Notes under the pieces: model-generated
What the model saw: the letters and a program-made list of their open reading frames with translations, nothing else
What the model was told of the DNA's origin: nothing
Databases searched by the model: none
Assembly: GCA_964400875.1 (NCBI GenBank)
Contig: CAYNWK010000033.1
Location: 1-34,453, forward strand
Origin: CAYNWK01 sp964400875
GTDB lineage: Bacteria > Chloroflexota > Anaerolineae > Anaerolineales > UBA4823
Reading direction: 5' to 3'
Length of the DNA: 34,453 nucleotides
Position numbers and translations under genes: made by a program
In this document: positions 1 through 11,100 of the stretch, one piece after another
Numbering within the stretch: the stretch's first letter is position 1
Layout of the letters: every line of letters begins with the position of its first letter

Positions 1-1458
1 GGTGGTCTCTTCATTCTTCACGCCGTAACGGTTGGTCACCTGGCCGGCAGGCTCACAGCTTTTGAAATACTGATCAGCGTAGCTGCGCTCGAAGCCCACC
101 ACGATGACCGTCTCGGGGTCATAGATCCCGTAGCCGCGCGCCCACAAGCTGTTCGAGCCGCTGATCACGGGCGGCAGGTCGTAGGCCGGCCCGTACAGGT
201 CAAGAGCCCCGGCCTCTCCGTAGTTGCCTGCCAGGATGGCGGCGCCCGGCTTTTCCGCCTCGGGCAGCGCCGCGTAGATGGCGGCGACTTGCACGGTGAG
301 ATCCTCCCAGCCGATCATCTCTAGCACCTCACCGTTGACGTCAGAGGTGATCTCCCATAAAGCCGAGTTGATCGGCGCGATGGGCTTGATCAGCACCATC
401 CCGACGACGAAGCCGACAATAAGCAGCGCCCACGTACCAACTAGGATCGCCCTGCGTGGAATCGTGCCTATGGTAGCGATCCAATCATCCAATCCAGCGA
501 TTCCAGCCGCCAGCAGCATGGCGTAGGCGGGACCGACGTAATAACCCCGGCCTTGTAAAACCCAGAGCAGGCCAAAAGTCACGAGAAAGAAGATCCCCAC
601 GGCGCGGAAGCGTTTGAATTTGGGCGACAGCAGGCACAGACCGAGGCCCAGGATCCAGATCGGCAGGATGAACGGGTTGGTCGTGACGTAGAGCTGTTCG
701 GGCAGGAATTCGGCGGTACGGCCCCACTGGATGTCGCGGGCATGGATGGCGCTGAGGAAATCCAGCGAGATGAAGCCGTGGCGGATCTGCCAGATCAGAT
801 TAGGGAGATAGATCAGCAGCGCCAGTCCCGCGCCCGCCCACAACCAAGGGGAGCGCAGGTAGCGACGGTTGGGGGTGAGCAGAACCGCAGCTGCCAGGCC
901 GGCGATGAAAAAGATCAGCGTGTACTTCGTCATCATGCCCAGGCCGATGGCCGCGCCGATGCCCAGCCAGTAGCGCGGGTCTTCGGTTTTAAGCAGGCGG
1001 ACGAAGAGGAATGCGATCAAAACCCACCACAGGTAATCAAAAGCCAGGTACTGGATCATGGTCCCGGCCGTCAGCGCGATGGGGGCGATGAAGACGGCCA
1101 CGGCTGCGGCGATCTCCGCCGGGCGGGTCGACCGCTCTCCCGATGCCGGATGCAGGTCACGCGCCATCCACCCCGCCAGCACGACCACCACGCCTTGCCC
1201 GAGGGCTGAAAACAGCCGCAAGCCGCGCAGCGAGTTACCGAACAGATCCAAGCCGATCCGGGCGATGAAAGGCGTCAACGGCGGGTAGGCCACGTAGCCC
1301 CAATCTAGCTGGCGGGCGTTCATCAGGATCGCCAACTCGTCGCGGTGGAAGCCGTACTGGCCGTTGAACAAGGTGTGGATCAGGGCGGCCACACAGCCGA
1401 GGAGCAGGAGGTGGCTGTTGGCGCGGAGAAACTCCCGGACGGGATATTCGCTTCTCAT
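1..1458 (-). CDS. GT39/ArnT-like membrane glycosyltransferase, C-terminus cut by window edge
   Basis: An open frame of 486 codons runs from an ATG at 1458 to the left edge without a stop, so the 3' end lies outside the window. The product starts MRSEYPVREF and has a hydrophobic segment near residues 18-30. The first periplasmic loop contains FHRDELAILMNARQLDWGY followed by YPPLTP, the acidic/proline-rich signature of the dolichyl-phosphate-mannose mannosyltransferase/ArnT superfamily. Many further membrane helices follow, then a soluble C-terminal part. Enzymes of this type move a sugar from a polyprenyl-phosphate donor to a lipid, glycan or protein outside the membrane; the substrate here cannot be told. 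An AAGGAG sequence lies about 12 nt before the ATG. The family call is good and the specific function is open. Confidence 0.85.
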   Translation of the reverse strand, partial: MRSEYPVREFLRANSHLLLLGCVAALIHTLFNGQYGFHRDELAILMNARQLDWGYVAYPPLTPFIARIGLDLFGNSLRGLRLFSALGQGVVVVLAGWMARDLHPASGERSTRPAEIAAAVAVFIAPIALTAGTMIQYLAFDYLWWVLIAFLFVRLLKTEDPRYWLGIGAAIGLGMMTKYTLIFFIAGLAAAVLLTPNRRYLRSPWLWAGAGLALLIYLPNLIWQIRHGFISLDFLSAIHARDIQWGRTAEFLPEQLYVTTNPFILPIWILGLGLCLLSPKFKRFRAVGIFFLVTFGLLWVLQGRGYYVGPAYAMLLAAGIAGLDDWIATIGTIPRRAILVGTWALLIVGFVVGMVLIKPIAPINSALWEITSDVNGEVLEMIGWEDLTVQVAAIYAALPEAEKPGAAILAGNYGEAGALDLYGPAYDLPPVISGSNSLWARGYGIYDPETVIVVGFERSYADQYFKSCEPAGQVTNRYGVKNEETT

Positions 1459-1988
1459 GGATACCTGGTACTCCTTATCATTGGTGAGGGCTGGGAATTC
1501 GGCGCTACCCGGCATTCTAATCATAATCCAAAAACGAGAATATCCCCCCACCAGAGGGGGAGTTGAACCCTGGTAATGGGCGGCAAAAAGACCCTGCTTT
1601 CGGAAGCCAACGCCCAGCGCCCTCTGGATGGTGCATTGAGCGCATTGGTCTCAGTTTTAAGTGAGACAACGTCTTAAACCAGAAGCTAAGCGTAGGCAGG
1701 TAATGGGAAACATACTCCGGGAATGTGGTTGCCATGAATACGCCCGAATGTCGTCGGTGGTGGGGCAAGGGCATTGAGGAGATTCGCACGCAATTATCAC
1801 TAAATTGCGCTATAAATAGAAGAGAAGTGCCCGTAATGTATTATGTAAAATTTATCTTGTTTGTTTCCAATTGTTCCACGAAACAATTAAGCTGGCAGAA
1901 TCCGCGTGCTGGTGCGGCGTTGCTCGCGAAGACGCGCCCGGCGCCCGACCTCTAAACCAAGTCCAGGTTACACATAGGGAGTTTCTCA
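1459..1988. other. 530-bp intergenic region, no convincing gene
   Basis: This stretch separates the glycosyltransferase (leftward) from the GNAT gene (rightward). The part from about 1780 to 1890 is clearly AT-richer than the genes around it and probably holds the GNAT promoter, but I could not fix hexamers. Short inverted repeats are present: TCTCA/TGAGA at about 1649-1668, and AATTGTT/AACAATT at 1869-1888. A 33-codon ORF (1576-1677) has no good ribosome binding site. No tRNA, riboswitch or mobile element is recognisable. Confidence 0.5.
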
Positions 1989-2609
1989 ATGAACGATCCG
2001 ATCATTCTGGGTTGCGAGTACAACTGGTGGTTAGGCGATCCGCTGCCCGAGCTCGAGCCTTTGGAGGGATTCCGGGCAGCTGTGGTCGAAGATGTCGATC
2101 TGCTGGCACGTTTACATGATGTAGCGCCGGAGGAGATACAGAGACGGTTTGAGGAGGGCAACCGGTGTTACCTCGCCTTTCTGGATGACGTGCCGGTCGG
2201 CTATGGCTGGGTGGCGACGAAGGTGGGGCAGATCATGGAGGCTGGCCTGTCCTGGATGCTGGCGCCCCAGGATCGTCATTTATGGGATTTTGTTACTTTA
2301 CCGCCTTATCGCGGGCGCGGCGTCTATCCTCATTTATTGCAAGCCATCTTAAAGGCTGAATCCAAGCAGGCTGAACATTTCTGGATTGGTCATCGCGGCG
2401 ACAACCATGCCTCACAACGCGGGATCGTCAAAGCCGGCTTTAAACTTCATTGGCAGTTTATCCTGACCCCTGAAGGCGAGCTGGAACACCAGCCGCATGG
2501 GGATATGTCCCGCGTGAAGGCCGATCCAAGGTGGGGGATCACCCAGGCGGCGTTCGAAAAAATCAGCGCGGAATTAGTGGAGCAGATTCGCAGCCAATTC
2601 GATTCCTGA
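1989..2609 (+). CDS. GNAT family N-acetyltransferase (206 aa)
   Basis: This is a cytosolic acyl-CoA-dependent acetyltransferase of the GNAT fold. The acetyl-CoA pyrophosphate-binding loop is seen as YRGRGVYPHLL (about residues 107-117), preceded by the beta-4 strand around LWDFVTLPP. The C-terminal half (GHRGDNHASQRGIVKAGFK) fits the part of the fold where a residue from the alpha-4 region packs against CoA and where substrate is chosen. AGGGAG lies 8 nt before the ATG and decides the start. The gene is convergent with the selenoprotein gene, with 26 bp between the stop codons. The substrate cannot be predicted; small-molecule acetylation is as likely as protein or antibiotic acetylation. Confidence 0.85.
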   Translation: MNDPIILGCEYNWWLGDPLPELEPLEGFRAAVVEDVDLLARLHDVAPEEIQRRFEEGNRCYLAFLDDVPVGYGWVATKVGQIMEAGLSWMLAPQDRHLWDFVTLPPYRGRGVYPHLLQAILKAESKQAEHFWIGHRGDNHASQRGIVKAGFKLHWQFILTPEGELEHQPHGDMSRVKADPRWGITQAAFEKISAELVEQIRSQFDS

Positions 2610-2635
2610 TCGGTTCAGCTGGTTCCGGAATTCAT

Positions 2636-3517
2636 TCAATCGGGAACTCTGCGCGAGAGCAGGCGAGGCAGGGTCCAAGGATGGGTGACGATGTAGCGGC
2701 CGATGGGCGGGTCCTCAGGCGGGTGGTTCTGCACCTCTTTGGGGTCTTCTGGCCATTCGAACGGCAGGTGGACGATCCCGCCCGGGGTCTGGATGCTTTC
2801 CAGGGCCCCCAAGGTCGCTTCCAGCACGGCCATTTGCCCGGCGTCGTCGCAGGGCTGCCCGAGCGTGCGTCCCAGCGGATACTCGATCGCGGCGATGCGC
2901 GGCACGCTGACCGAGGCGGTCAGCTCCGGCACCGGCGTCAGGCAGATGGTGCTCAGGCCGGCGGCTTCCAGTTCGCGCTGCACCAGTCCAACGGACCAGC
3001 AGCAGATCGGTCAGGCCGGCACCAGCACGACCACATCGGCGAAATCCTCTTTCAGATCGCGGATCAAGGCTGGGACCGTTTTGGTCAGCAGCTCCTCCGG
3101 GTCGAGGATGTAGCCCATGATCGAATAATGCCGCGGGCTCGTCCGCCCGATGCGTCCCTGGTCTTCCAATTCTTGCAGACGCTGCAGCGGGAACAGGCAG
3201 TCCAGGTCCTGCTCGGCGTAGGCGGGATCGATGTGCAGGTGATACAGTCGCACCTGCTCCTCGGTGGCATCCTTCGGCAGGATGCGGTAAGAAGGGTCGC
3301 CCCACCAGGGGTTCTGGCGTTCGCCCTCCTGGTCGAAGGGCGCGTCGCTCTTGAGCGCCACCCCGGCCGAGCTGAGCAGCGCCACAGTGCATTCCGAGAG
3401 CGGCTTGGTAAGCGGCGTCCACGGGATCGGGCGAGGCGCCTCCATCTTGATCCAGTTCTTGATCATGCGCCTGGTAATGCCGCTGATGAAGCGATATGAG
3501 TCGACGGTTCTGGTCAT
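2636..3517 (-). CDS. GrdB-family selenoprotein with in-frame UGA (Sec169)
   Basis: Two ORFs in the same frame (168 aa from 3517, then about 115 codons to 2636) are separated only by a TGA at 3011-3013. Read through as selenocysteine, they give one 293-residue protein of the glycine/sarcosine/betaine reductase selenoprotein B family. Family features continue on both sides of the UGA: GDPSYRILP, LFPLQRLQELEDQGRIG, HYSIMGYI, then VVVLVPA-U-PICCWSVGLVQ and the downstream segment VPRIAAIEYPLGRTLGQP. The UGA falls exactly on the family's redox Cys/Sec, just before a PxC motif, and a SECIS-like hairpin follows it. The physiological reaction of these short GrdB relatives is unknown; a redox role on a carbonyl- or amine-linked substrate is inferred. 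The start ATG has only a weak SD. The alternative is a nonsense pseudogene, which is unlikely given the position and the hairpin. Confidence 0.8.
2978..3005 (-). promoter_or_regulatory. Bacterial SECIS-like hairpin after UGA
   Basis: Five nt after the UGA (minus strand) the mRNA can form CUGC/GCAG, a small internal loop (UG opposite U), then a 7-bp stem CUGGUCC/GGACUGG with two G-U pairs and a GUU apical loop. The loop starts 18 nt after the UGA and begins with G-U. This fits the known bacterial SECIS pattern: a hairpin inside the coding region, apical loop about 16-37 nt from UGA, and a G within the first two loop bases for SelB. The fold was drawn by hand. Confidence 0.7.
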
Positions 3518-3535
3518 CGGTTTGCTCGCTAATAA

Positions 3536-3548
3536 TGAACTTTGTTCA
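3536..3548. promoter_or_regulatory. Inverted repeat TGAAC-TTT-GTTCA, possible operator
   Basis: A 5-3-5 inverted repeat lies 19 bp upstream of the GrdB-like start codon, next to a TATAGT sequence (minus strand, 3549-3554) that could be its -10 box. It could be a repressor site for the selenoprotein gene. This is weak evidence based on symmetry and position only. Confidence 0.3.
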
Positions 3549-3570
3549 ACTATAGTGGGTTTTTGATCAA

Positions 3571-3596
3571 AAAACCTCCGCCAGCGGAGGGGTTTT
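3571..3596. terminator. Bidirectional terminator-like hairpin between divergent genes
   Basis: CCTCCGC-CA-GCGGAGG (3575-3590) is flanked by an A-run on the left and GGTTTT on the right. Both strands therefore show a GC stem followed by a T-rich run, with six T on the minus strand. It sits between two divergent start codons (3517 and 3748), where no transcript should end. It is either an insulator or an attenuator in the leader of one of the two genes. Confidence 0.55.
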
Positions 3597-3747
3597 GCCC
3601 TAGTCAGGTGGGTAGGATTGAGCAGATTCTGGGGGATTTTAGATCAAGTATCGTATTCTCGCGTGCAGCCAAGACCGACCTGGATTAGTATCTGAGTACT
3701 ATCGCATAACAGGATTGATAGCGTTCGGGCTAACAAAAGCGTAAAAA

Positions 3748-5118
3748 ATGGTGTATCCTATGGTAATTCACGAGTCGCGCCCGGTTCATCACTTGGAAAG
3801 CATGGGGAAAATGGAGACACCGAAAGCTTCCAATCCCAGCCCATCCGCACAGCCATCCGAAAGATTGGTATATCTGGTAACGGATGATTCCCAGTTTGCC
3901 GCGCACCTTTCCCAACAAATCGTCCATTTTGGATATCTCGTCCAGCACGTTCGAAATATCAAGAATTTACCCAACATCATCGCGGACCAGAGTTCCATCG
4001 CCATCCTCATCGACATCCCCTCCAACGCCGATGAGCAGCCCGATCCGGGTTTTTTTGATGAAATCGGCGCTTTCCAGGACAGCTACAGTAATTTTGTTTT
4101 CATTTCGGATCCTGACGATCAGATCGTCAGGTTAAACGCAATTCGCGCTGGTGGTGCGGCTTTCTTTACCAAACCGATCAGTATCGTCAGCCTGATTGAC
4201 AAACTCGATTCACTGAACAGGAGCGCGTCAACCCCACAGACCTCCAAGGTATTGATCATCGAAGATCAATACGCGGTCGCCAGCTACTACCAAATGGTGC
4301 TCAAGTTGTCCGGGTTGGAGGCTCAGGTCGTGGCGGACCCGAGTAACGCCCTCGAACAGATGATCGAATTCCATCCCGATCTGATCCTGATGAATACCTT
4401 CTTGTCGAAGATCGATGCCGCCGATCTGGCGAGGGTGATTCGCCAGATGGAAGAATATGTCAGCATCCCCATCATCTTCCTCTCCAGCGTGGATGATTTT
4501 GGCAAGCGGATTGAATTTTTAGATCTGGGAGGAGATGATTTCCTCGTCAAGCCGATTAAAGCCTCCCACCTGATGGCAGTCGTGCGCAGCCGGCTCGAAC
4601 GCTCGAAGACTTTACGTTCTTTTATGGTGCGGGACAGCCTGACGAACTTGTTGAACCATACTACTTTCCGCAACGTTCTGACCCAAGAAGTTTACCGCTG
4701 CAGGCGACAGAACGCGCCTATGGCTTTGGCGATGCTGGATATCGATCATTTTAAGACGGTCAACGACTCACACGGGCACGCCGCAGGCGACAGCGTCCTC
4801 AAGGGGCTTTCGCGTTTGCTGCAGCAGCGGCTGCGTAACAGCGACATCGTCGGTCGTTATGGCGGGGATGAGTTCGTGGCTCTGTTGATTGATTGCGTCG
4901 CGGACCAGGCGCTTACCATCATGGATGAGATCCGCATCCATTTCTCTGAAATCGAATTTTATCCGGTTGAAGCGAGATCGCTCTCCCTTACCTTTAGTTG
5001 TGGCATCTCAACTTTTCCGGAGTATCCAAGCGCGGAAAGTTTAAGCGATTCGGCTGATAAGGCCTTATACCTCGCCAAGGCCGGCAAACGCAACCGGGTC
5101 GTACTTGCCGAAGCTTGA
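3748..5118 (+). CDS. REC-REC-GGDEF diguanylate cyclase response regulator
   Basis: This predicted cytosolic enzyme makes c-di-GMP from two GTP. The first receiver (about 41-155) keeps the acidic pair D46/D47, the acceptor position D89 and K142. The second receiver (about 167-285) has E172/D173 and K268, but the acceptor Asp is replaced by N216 (LILMNTFL), so it is probably a non-phosphorylatable pseudo-receiver. The GGDEF domain (about 293-455) starts with DSLTNLLNHTTF, keeps GGDEF (372-376) intact and has an RxxD inhibitory-site motif (RNSD, 363-366), implying product feedback. No SD precedes the ATG at 3748; starts at 3802 or 3811 would remove only a low-complexity N-terminus. The stop lies 22 nt before the next gene, so both are probably co-transcribed. 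No histidine kinase is nearby. Confidence 0.9.
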   Translation: MVYPMVIHESRPVHHLESMGKMETPKASNPSPSAQPSERLVYLVTDDSQFAAHLSQQIVHFGYLVQHVRNIKNLPNIIADQSSIAILIDIPSNADEQPDPGFFDEIGAFQDSYSNFVFISDPDDQIVRLNAIRAGGAAFFTKPISIVSLIDKLDSLNRSASTPQTSKVLIIEDQYAVASYYQMVLKLSGLEAQVVADPSNALEQMIEFHPDLILMNTFLSKIDAADLARVIRQMEEYVSIPIIFLSSVDDFGKRIEFLDLGGDDFLVKPIKASHLMAVVRSRLERSKTLRSFMVRDSLTNLLNHTTFRNVLTQEVYRCRRQNAPMALAMLDIDHFKTVNDSHGHAAGDSVLKGLSRLLQQRLRNSDIVGRYGGDEFVALLIDCVADQALTIMDEIRIHFSEIEFYPVEARSLSLTFSCGISTFPEYPSAESLSDSADKALYLAKAGKRNRVVLAEA

Positions 5119-5140
5119 GTAGTTGCACGGAGACGGTAGC

Positions 5141-8100
5141 ATGAACGAATGCCCTCATTGCGGTTTCCAAAACTCCGACGGCATCCACATCTGTTTGAAT
5201 TGCGCCTCTTCCTTAGTACTGACCTGCCGCCAATGCGGTGCAGAGATACCGGCTGGTAATCGCTTCTGCGGACAGTGCGGTGCGCCGGTGCAAACCGTGG
5301 ACGCAGCCGAGCGCGACCAGTCTCCCTTCTCTCCATCGAACATGGATATGCAAGAGCGCATGTTGCGTGGTCTGCGCAAAAAAATGCCTGCCTCGATGGT
5401 CAATAAATTCATCCAGGGCTCAAGAGAGCTGTACGGGCAAAGGCGGGAAGTCACCGTACTGGATGTTGAAATCTCCGATTTTCTATCCATTTCCAAGAAA
5501 TTGGACAGCGAAACGATCTATTTAGCCATCGACGAAATTGTTCATCTGCTGGCGGATGTGGTCTACAAGTACGAAGGGACGATCGATAAATATTCGGGTA
5601 ACGGCATGATGGCTTTATTCGGCCTGCCGATAAACCACGAGAACGATCCCGAACGAGCCGTGCGAGCCGCCCTGGAGATGCAAACCAGCCTCAGCCAGCT
5701 GCGCAGCCAACTGATCGATCGTTTTCAGCATGATTTTCAAATCCAAATTGGCATCAATACCGGCGGAGTCATCGCCGGTACTTTGAATGACCAGCAGCAT
5801 CTTGAATATTCGGTCATTGGAGATACCGTCCGTCTAGCGGCGCAGCTTAAAAAGTCCAGTGAGCCGGGCAGAGTCCTGGTCAGTTTCAGCACCTACCAGC
5901 GTTCGCGGCCAATTATCGATTATCAAAGTATGCCAGCTCTACAAGATGAGGGCATTTCCGAACCCAAAAAGGTCTTCCAACCGCTCGGAATCCGCTTCAC
6001 CCCTGGCCAGGTAAGGGGTTTGCCGGGGCTGCAAATCCCGATGATCGGCCGCAGGGAACAACTGGACCGGCTTGTTGACATATTCAAGCGAGTCATGGAT
6101 ACCAATTCCAGCGAAATCGTGATATGCAGTGGCGAAGCAGGTATCGGTAAGTCCAGGTTGGTTGCTGAATTCAGAAATTACTTAACAGCGTACCCGGCCA
6201 CCATGGTGCAGGGCACGTGCGCTTTGTATATGAGAATCACCCCATACCGGGTGTTGGCGGATGTGCTGCGCAATATCCTGGGTATTTCCGAATCGGATCC
6301 GATTAACGAGCAGAAAAAAAATCTGCAGCAGCATTTGGAGCGATTCGGTCTCGACCGCAGTGACATCTTGCCATACATGATGCACGTGCTCGGGATTTTA
6401 CATGCCGACCCGGTTCTGGAGGTTCGCATCAAACTGTTAGATCCGGCGATGCTCCGCAGACAAACGCATTTTGCGCTGCGCATGTTTTTCATTGCCGAAT
6501 CTCGCCGCACGCCCCTCGTGCTGGTGTTTGACGATCTGCACTGGGTCGATCAACCTTCTGGACAGTTTCTTGAGTATCTATGCCAGTCGCTCGAAACCTC
6601 CCCCATTCTGTTAATGATGGTTGCGCGCGATTTTGATAAATATTCCTTTGCGCAGTCAATCCGAGCCGCCGCGGATAAGCACGTCCGGGAACCGCATGCC
6701 CTCTACATTCAGCCGCTGACCGAATCGGATGCTCAGCTGCTCGTGGACCAGCTGGTTCACGAAGATACAAAACCTGCCAGGGAAATGAAAAGCCTGATTA
6801 CGGCGCGTGCTGGCGGCAACCCTTATTACACGGAAGAACTCGTCCGCATTCTCATGGATCATGATGGGTTGGTCAGCAGGGACGGAGACTGGCACTTGAC
6901 CGCCTCTGCAGCCGAGCTCATTCGCGAAGTCCCGGGCACCTTAGGGGATATTATCCTGGCTCGCTTTGATCACCTGCCTGATGACTTGAAAAATATCCTC
7001 CTGCGGGGATCCGTCCTCGGCGATTCCTTTTCAGTCAGATTGTTACAGGCGCTGGTGGCAGACGAAGGTGTGGATTTATCGAACGCTTTGGCAGAATTGG
7101 AAGAGCGAGATTTTCTGATTCACACGACCTTTGATGTTGAAGACGGCTATATTTTCAAACACCCCCTCGTTCAAGAAACGATCTACAAAACGCTGCTCAA
7201 ACGCGATTCACGAAAGCTCCACTCCCAGGTAGCGCAGACGATTGAAGCCGGTGACTATTGGCTGCCAGGAGAACGGAACCAGGTGCTGGCTTACCATCTG
7301 TCCGAGAGCGCCGATCCGGCCAGGGCGATCCCGTATCTGTTCATCTCCGCCGAAAAGGCCTACCAGCATTTCGCCAATGACACCGTCGTGCAGCTCTATC
7401 GGCAGGTACTCTCACTGCTAGACACGGTCGCGGAGGCGCAGATCGACCAGAGAGAGAAGGCCCAGGTTGGCCTGGCTCAAGCGCTCAAATTTACCGGTGA
7501 GCTTGAAGAAGCTGCCAGCCTGCTGATCGAAATCGTCGATCGGATACCGGAGAGTGCTGAAGGGCCAGAATATACCGATAGCCCTTCTTTTCAAACCCAG
7601 ATCGAAGCGCTTCGCGAGCTTGCCGATATCCGCGCTCGCGAAGGCGACCTGGATTTCGCCGTTCGGCTGCTCAAACGCGGCATGGATCTGCTGACCGAGT
7701 CGGGCAGGATGTCATACCCGATCATCTGGCGCCGGCTTGCCGACCGCCTCGCCTGGGTTTATTTCCGCCAACGTAATCTCGAGGAAGCTTACAACCTGGT
7801 GGATTTGGCCCTCTTAGATACCGCCACCTGGGAATCCGAAGACCCCATCACGATGGCTTCCATGTACAACACGATCGGCGGGATCTATTGGACTCGTTCG
7901 CGGTTTGCCGATGCCATTGAAAGCGTCGAACACAGCCTGGAGATTTATAAGAATCTAAATTACCACTGGGGGATGGCGATTTCGTTAGCCAATTTGGGCG
8001 TACTTCACTATTCGACCGAGAAGTGGTTCCAGGCTGTTGAGTACCTGGAGCAAGCCGACAAGTTGAGGCGGGAATACGGAGATGACCCGGAGCGTCCGAT

Positions 8101-11100
8101 TAATTTAAAGAACCTGGGTGAAGTTTTAATCAACCTGGGCAACCACCGGGAGGCGCGAATCAACCTTGAAACCAGCCGAGAGGTCAGCCGGCGGTTGGGC
8201 TTGAATATCTCCCAGGCGTATGCAGAATTTGGCCTGTGCCGGTTGGCGTTGGTCGAAGTGAAACCTGTAGAGGCCAGGCAGCATTTGCACAACGCAGGTG
8301 ATCTGCTGGAGTCTTTAGATGAGACCAACGATCGCGTAGCGAATTACTATCAGCTCCAGGCGCAGATAGAAATTCAGGATGGCAACCTTCAAGCAGCCAA
8401 AAAGTCTGCTGATAAGGCGCTGTCGATTTCACAGCGCGGGGGGATAACCGAGAATGTGGTCGACGCACTCCGGATCTTGGGCACAATCGCCGTACAGAAC
8501 GATGAATTCGAACAGTCTGAAACGTTGTTCTACAACTCAATCGAGCTGGCGCAGGGATCGAACGACCGCTTCAGTGAAGCGAAAGCACGCTACGAACTGG
8601 GCCGGTTGTTTGGGCGTCAAAGCGAGCGGGACCCCGCTCAACGGGATCAATATGTCGAACAGGCAGTGCGCTCCCTGGATGCAGCCATGCAGATTTTTGA
8701 AGCGCTTGGCGCAGAACACGACCTACAGCAAGCGAAACAAGCGCGCCTGTTGATGCTGTCGCCGGAAAATGACGGCAGAACTTCCGAAGGAGAAGCCGAG
8801 CTCGAAAACCAGGCAAAGCTGCTGCGCGCCCAGCTCCATTTGCCTGAGGGTGAATGGTACCCGGCAACGATCATCTCAGCAATCTTAACCCCGCAGCCGG
8901 GCACGGATGAAGAATATATCTTTGAGACAATCGCTTTTCTGATACCCTCGTTGACCGAATTAATCCAGGAAAATGGCTGCCAGGTCATCCGTCACCAGGA
9001 CGGGTTTACGGGGATCTTCGGCGCGCCGGTCACACACGAGGACGATCCTGAACGCGCCGTCGATGCCGTCATGCAAATCGTCAATTTTTACAACGAGTTG
9101 GATCAGCAGACCGATCTACCCATCTCGATTCACCTGGGAGTTGCCATGGGAAAGATCGTCGCCGGCAAGCTCGAAATGGAGCAGTCGGCTGAATTTATGG
9201 CGGCTGGCGAACCTGTTCAAATAGCCCGGACGATCGCCGAGGCCTGTCCTTCGGGGCGTGTTTGGGTTACACAATCCATCCGCAACCACACCTCTTATCG
9301 GTTTGAATACACCTCGGTCCCTTCCAATATTGTTGAAAACTTATCAGCCGAAACCGTCTTCCAACTCGAGGGTCTGCGCGAACAAATCTTGCCGGTGCGG
9401 GGATTGATCGGTCTCAAGACGCCCTTTATCGGCCGCGATAAAGAGCTGGACGAGATGGTCCGCATGAGCAAGGTCTTGAAGGGGCCGACAGGCGGGATTA
9501 TCTGGATTGAAGGCGAGGCCGGAATCGGCAAAAGCCGTCTCATGCGCGAGTTCTCGAAAAGCGTCGGGAGTTATCAGCCCCTCGTGTTGGGTGGGGTATG
9601 CACCGCGCGCCATTCAGAATATGCTTTTTCGCTGTTCTCGGATTTGCTGATGCAGGTCTTCGACATTCAACATCATTTCACTCATCGCCAGATCAACGAG
9701 CAAATCGATCAGAAAATCAAGCTATGGTCTTCCGATCTGCTCGAAACACGCCCGTTCCTGCAACTCTTAATGGGTGTGCAGCCAAGTGGAGCACAGGGAG
9801 AACGGATCACGGCGATGGAGCCGGAACAACTCCGCCGCCAGACGTTCGTGGCGATCCACCACTTGTTCAGCGTCCTGGCCTCAGGTCAACCCCTGGTGTT
9901 CATCCTGGACGATCTGCAGTGGATCGATTCGATTTCTGCGGACTTGCTGCTGTATCTTTCACACCTGGTCGTCTCCCGGCCGATCTTGTTCGTTTTAGCG
10001 CAGCGGCAGAACGAGATCAGCCCCTTTGAGCCGGTCCTGGCGCGCACCCGCAGCATGCATCCCGACCAGTACATTCAACTGTCCATCAATCCGCTCACCA
10101 TTGAAGAATGCAAGCAGCTCTTGAATGAATTTCTGGCGTCTGCCGATTTGCCCGAATCGTTCCTGTCTCTCATTATCCAGCAGAGCGGCGGCAACCCTTA
10201 CTTTATCGAGGAGTTCGTCCGCCTGTTGGTGGAGAAGGATTTCTTGCGGCTGGTTCGGGGCAAGTTGGTCTCCAACCGCACGGTTCAGGCCGATGCTCTG
10301 GCCGTGCCAGCTTCGCTCGAGAGCCTGATCAGAGCCCGCGTTGACTCGCTGGATATCTCCTCCAGGCAGCTGCTGCAAGTCGCCTCCGTGATCGGGCACC
10401 GCTTCAACAGCGCGCTGCTGGCCCAGGTGGCAGAACGCGAAGAGAACCACTCTATTCTTGACCAGCTGCACAGCAGGGGGATGTTGAATCCCACCATGGA
10501 GGCCGAGTATTGGGAGTTCAGCCATCCCCTGATCGAGGTGATCGTATATAACTCGGTGCTGCGAGCGCAAAGGCGCATCCTGCACCACCGCACGGCGATT
10601 GCCCTGGAGCACCAGTGGCAGGGAAGTGAAGATGAGCATGCTGAGGATCTGGCTTACCATTTTAGAAAAGCCGAGATCTACGATCGCGCCCTACATTATT
10701 TGATCCTGGCGGGTGAACGAGCCGCTGCCAGGCATGCCAACGATGTGGCAGTGTCCTTTTTTGAGCAGGCAGTTGAATTACTCAGCGCCGTCCCCGACGT
10801 TGGAGATGAAGCTCGCTGGAGAATCATCCACCAAATGGGCGAGGTATACCAGTTCATCGGCAACTACGACACATCCCTGGCAGTGCTCCAGAGCGGGCTG
10901 GACCTGCTGGAGAGCACTTTGCTCTCCCCCGCGCAGCGCGCCGGTATTTACCGGCGTATGGGCGATACCGCCCATAAAAAAGGCGATCAGGAACAGGCAG
11001 TCGATTATCTGAAACTGGCCCTGGATGTGCTCGGTGAACCGGATGACAACCAGTCCAGGGTGGAATCGGCGCTGATCTACGCGCGTTTGGGTTGGTGCCA

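Noticed and set aside
1576..1677. 33-codon ORF in the left intergenic region
   Set aside because: No well-placed ribosome binding site, no family, and short enough to occur by chance.
3011..3013. Premature stop making the GrdB-like gene a pseudogene
   Set aside because: The stop is UGA at the conserved Sec/Cys site, followed by a correctly spaced hairpin, and the rest of the frame is intact. Selenocysteine is the better reading.
2531..3499. 322-codon plus-strand ORF opposite the GrdB-like gene
   Set aside because: It overlaps the end of the GNAT gene and lies antisense to a recognisable family. Its Arg/Gln/His-rich composition is typical of a shadow.
5450..5870. Active adenylate/guanylate cyclase in the giant protein
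   Set aside because: Metal-binding Asp residues are replaced by Glu and Asn, and the transition-state Asn/Arg by Arg/Gln.
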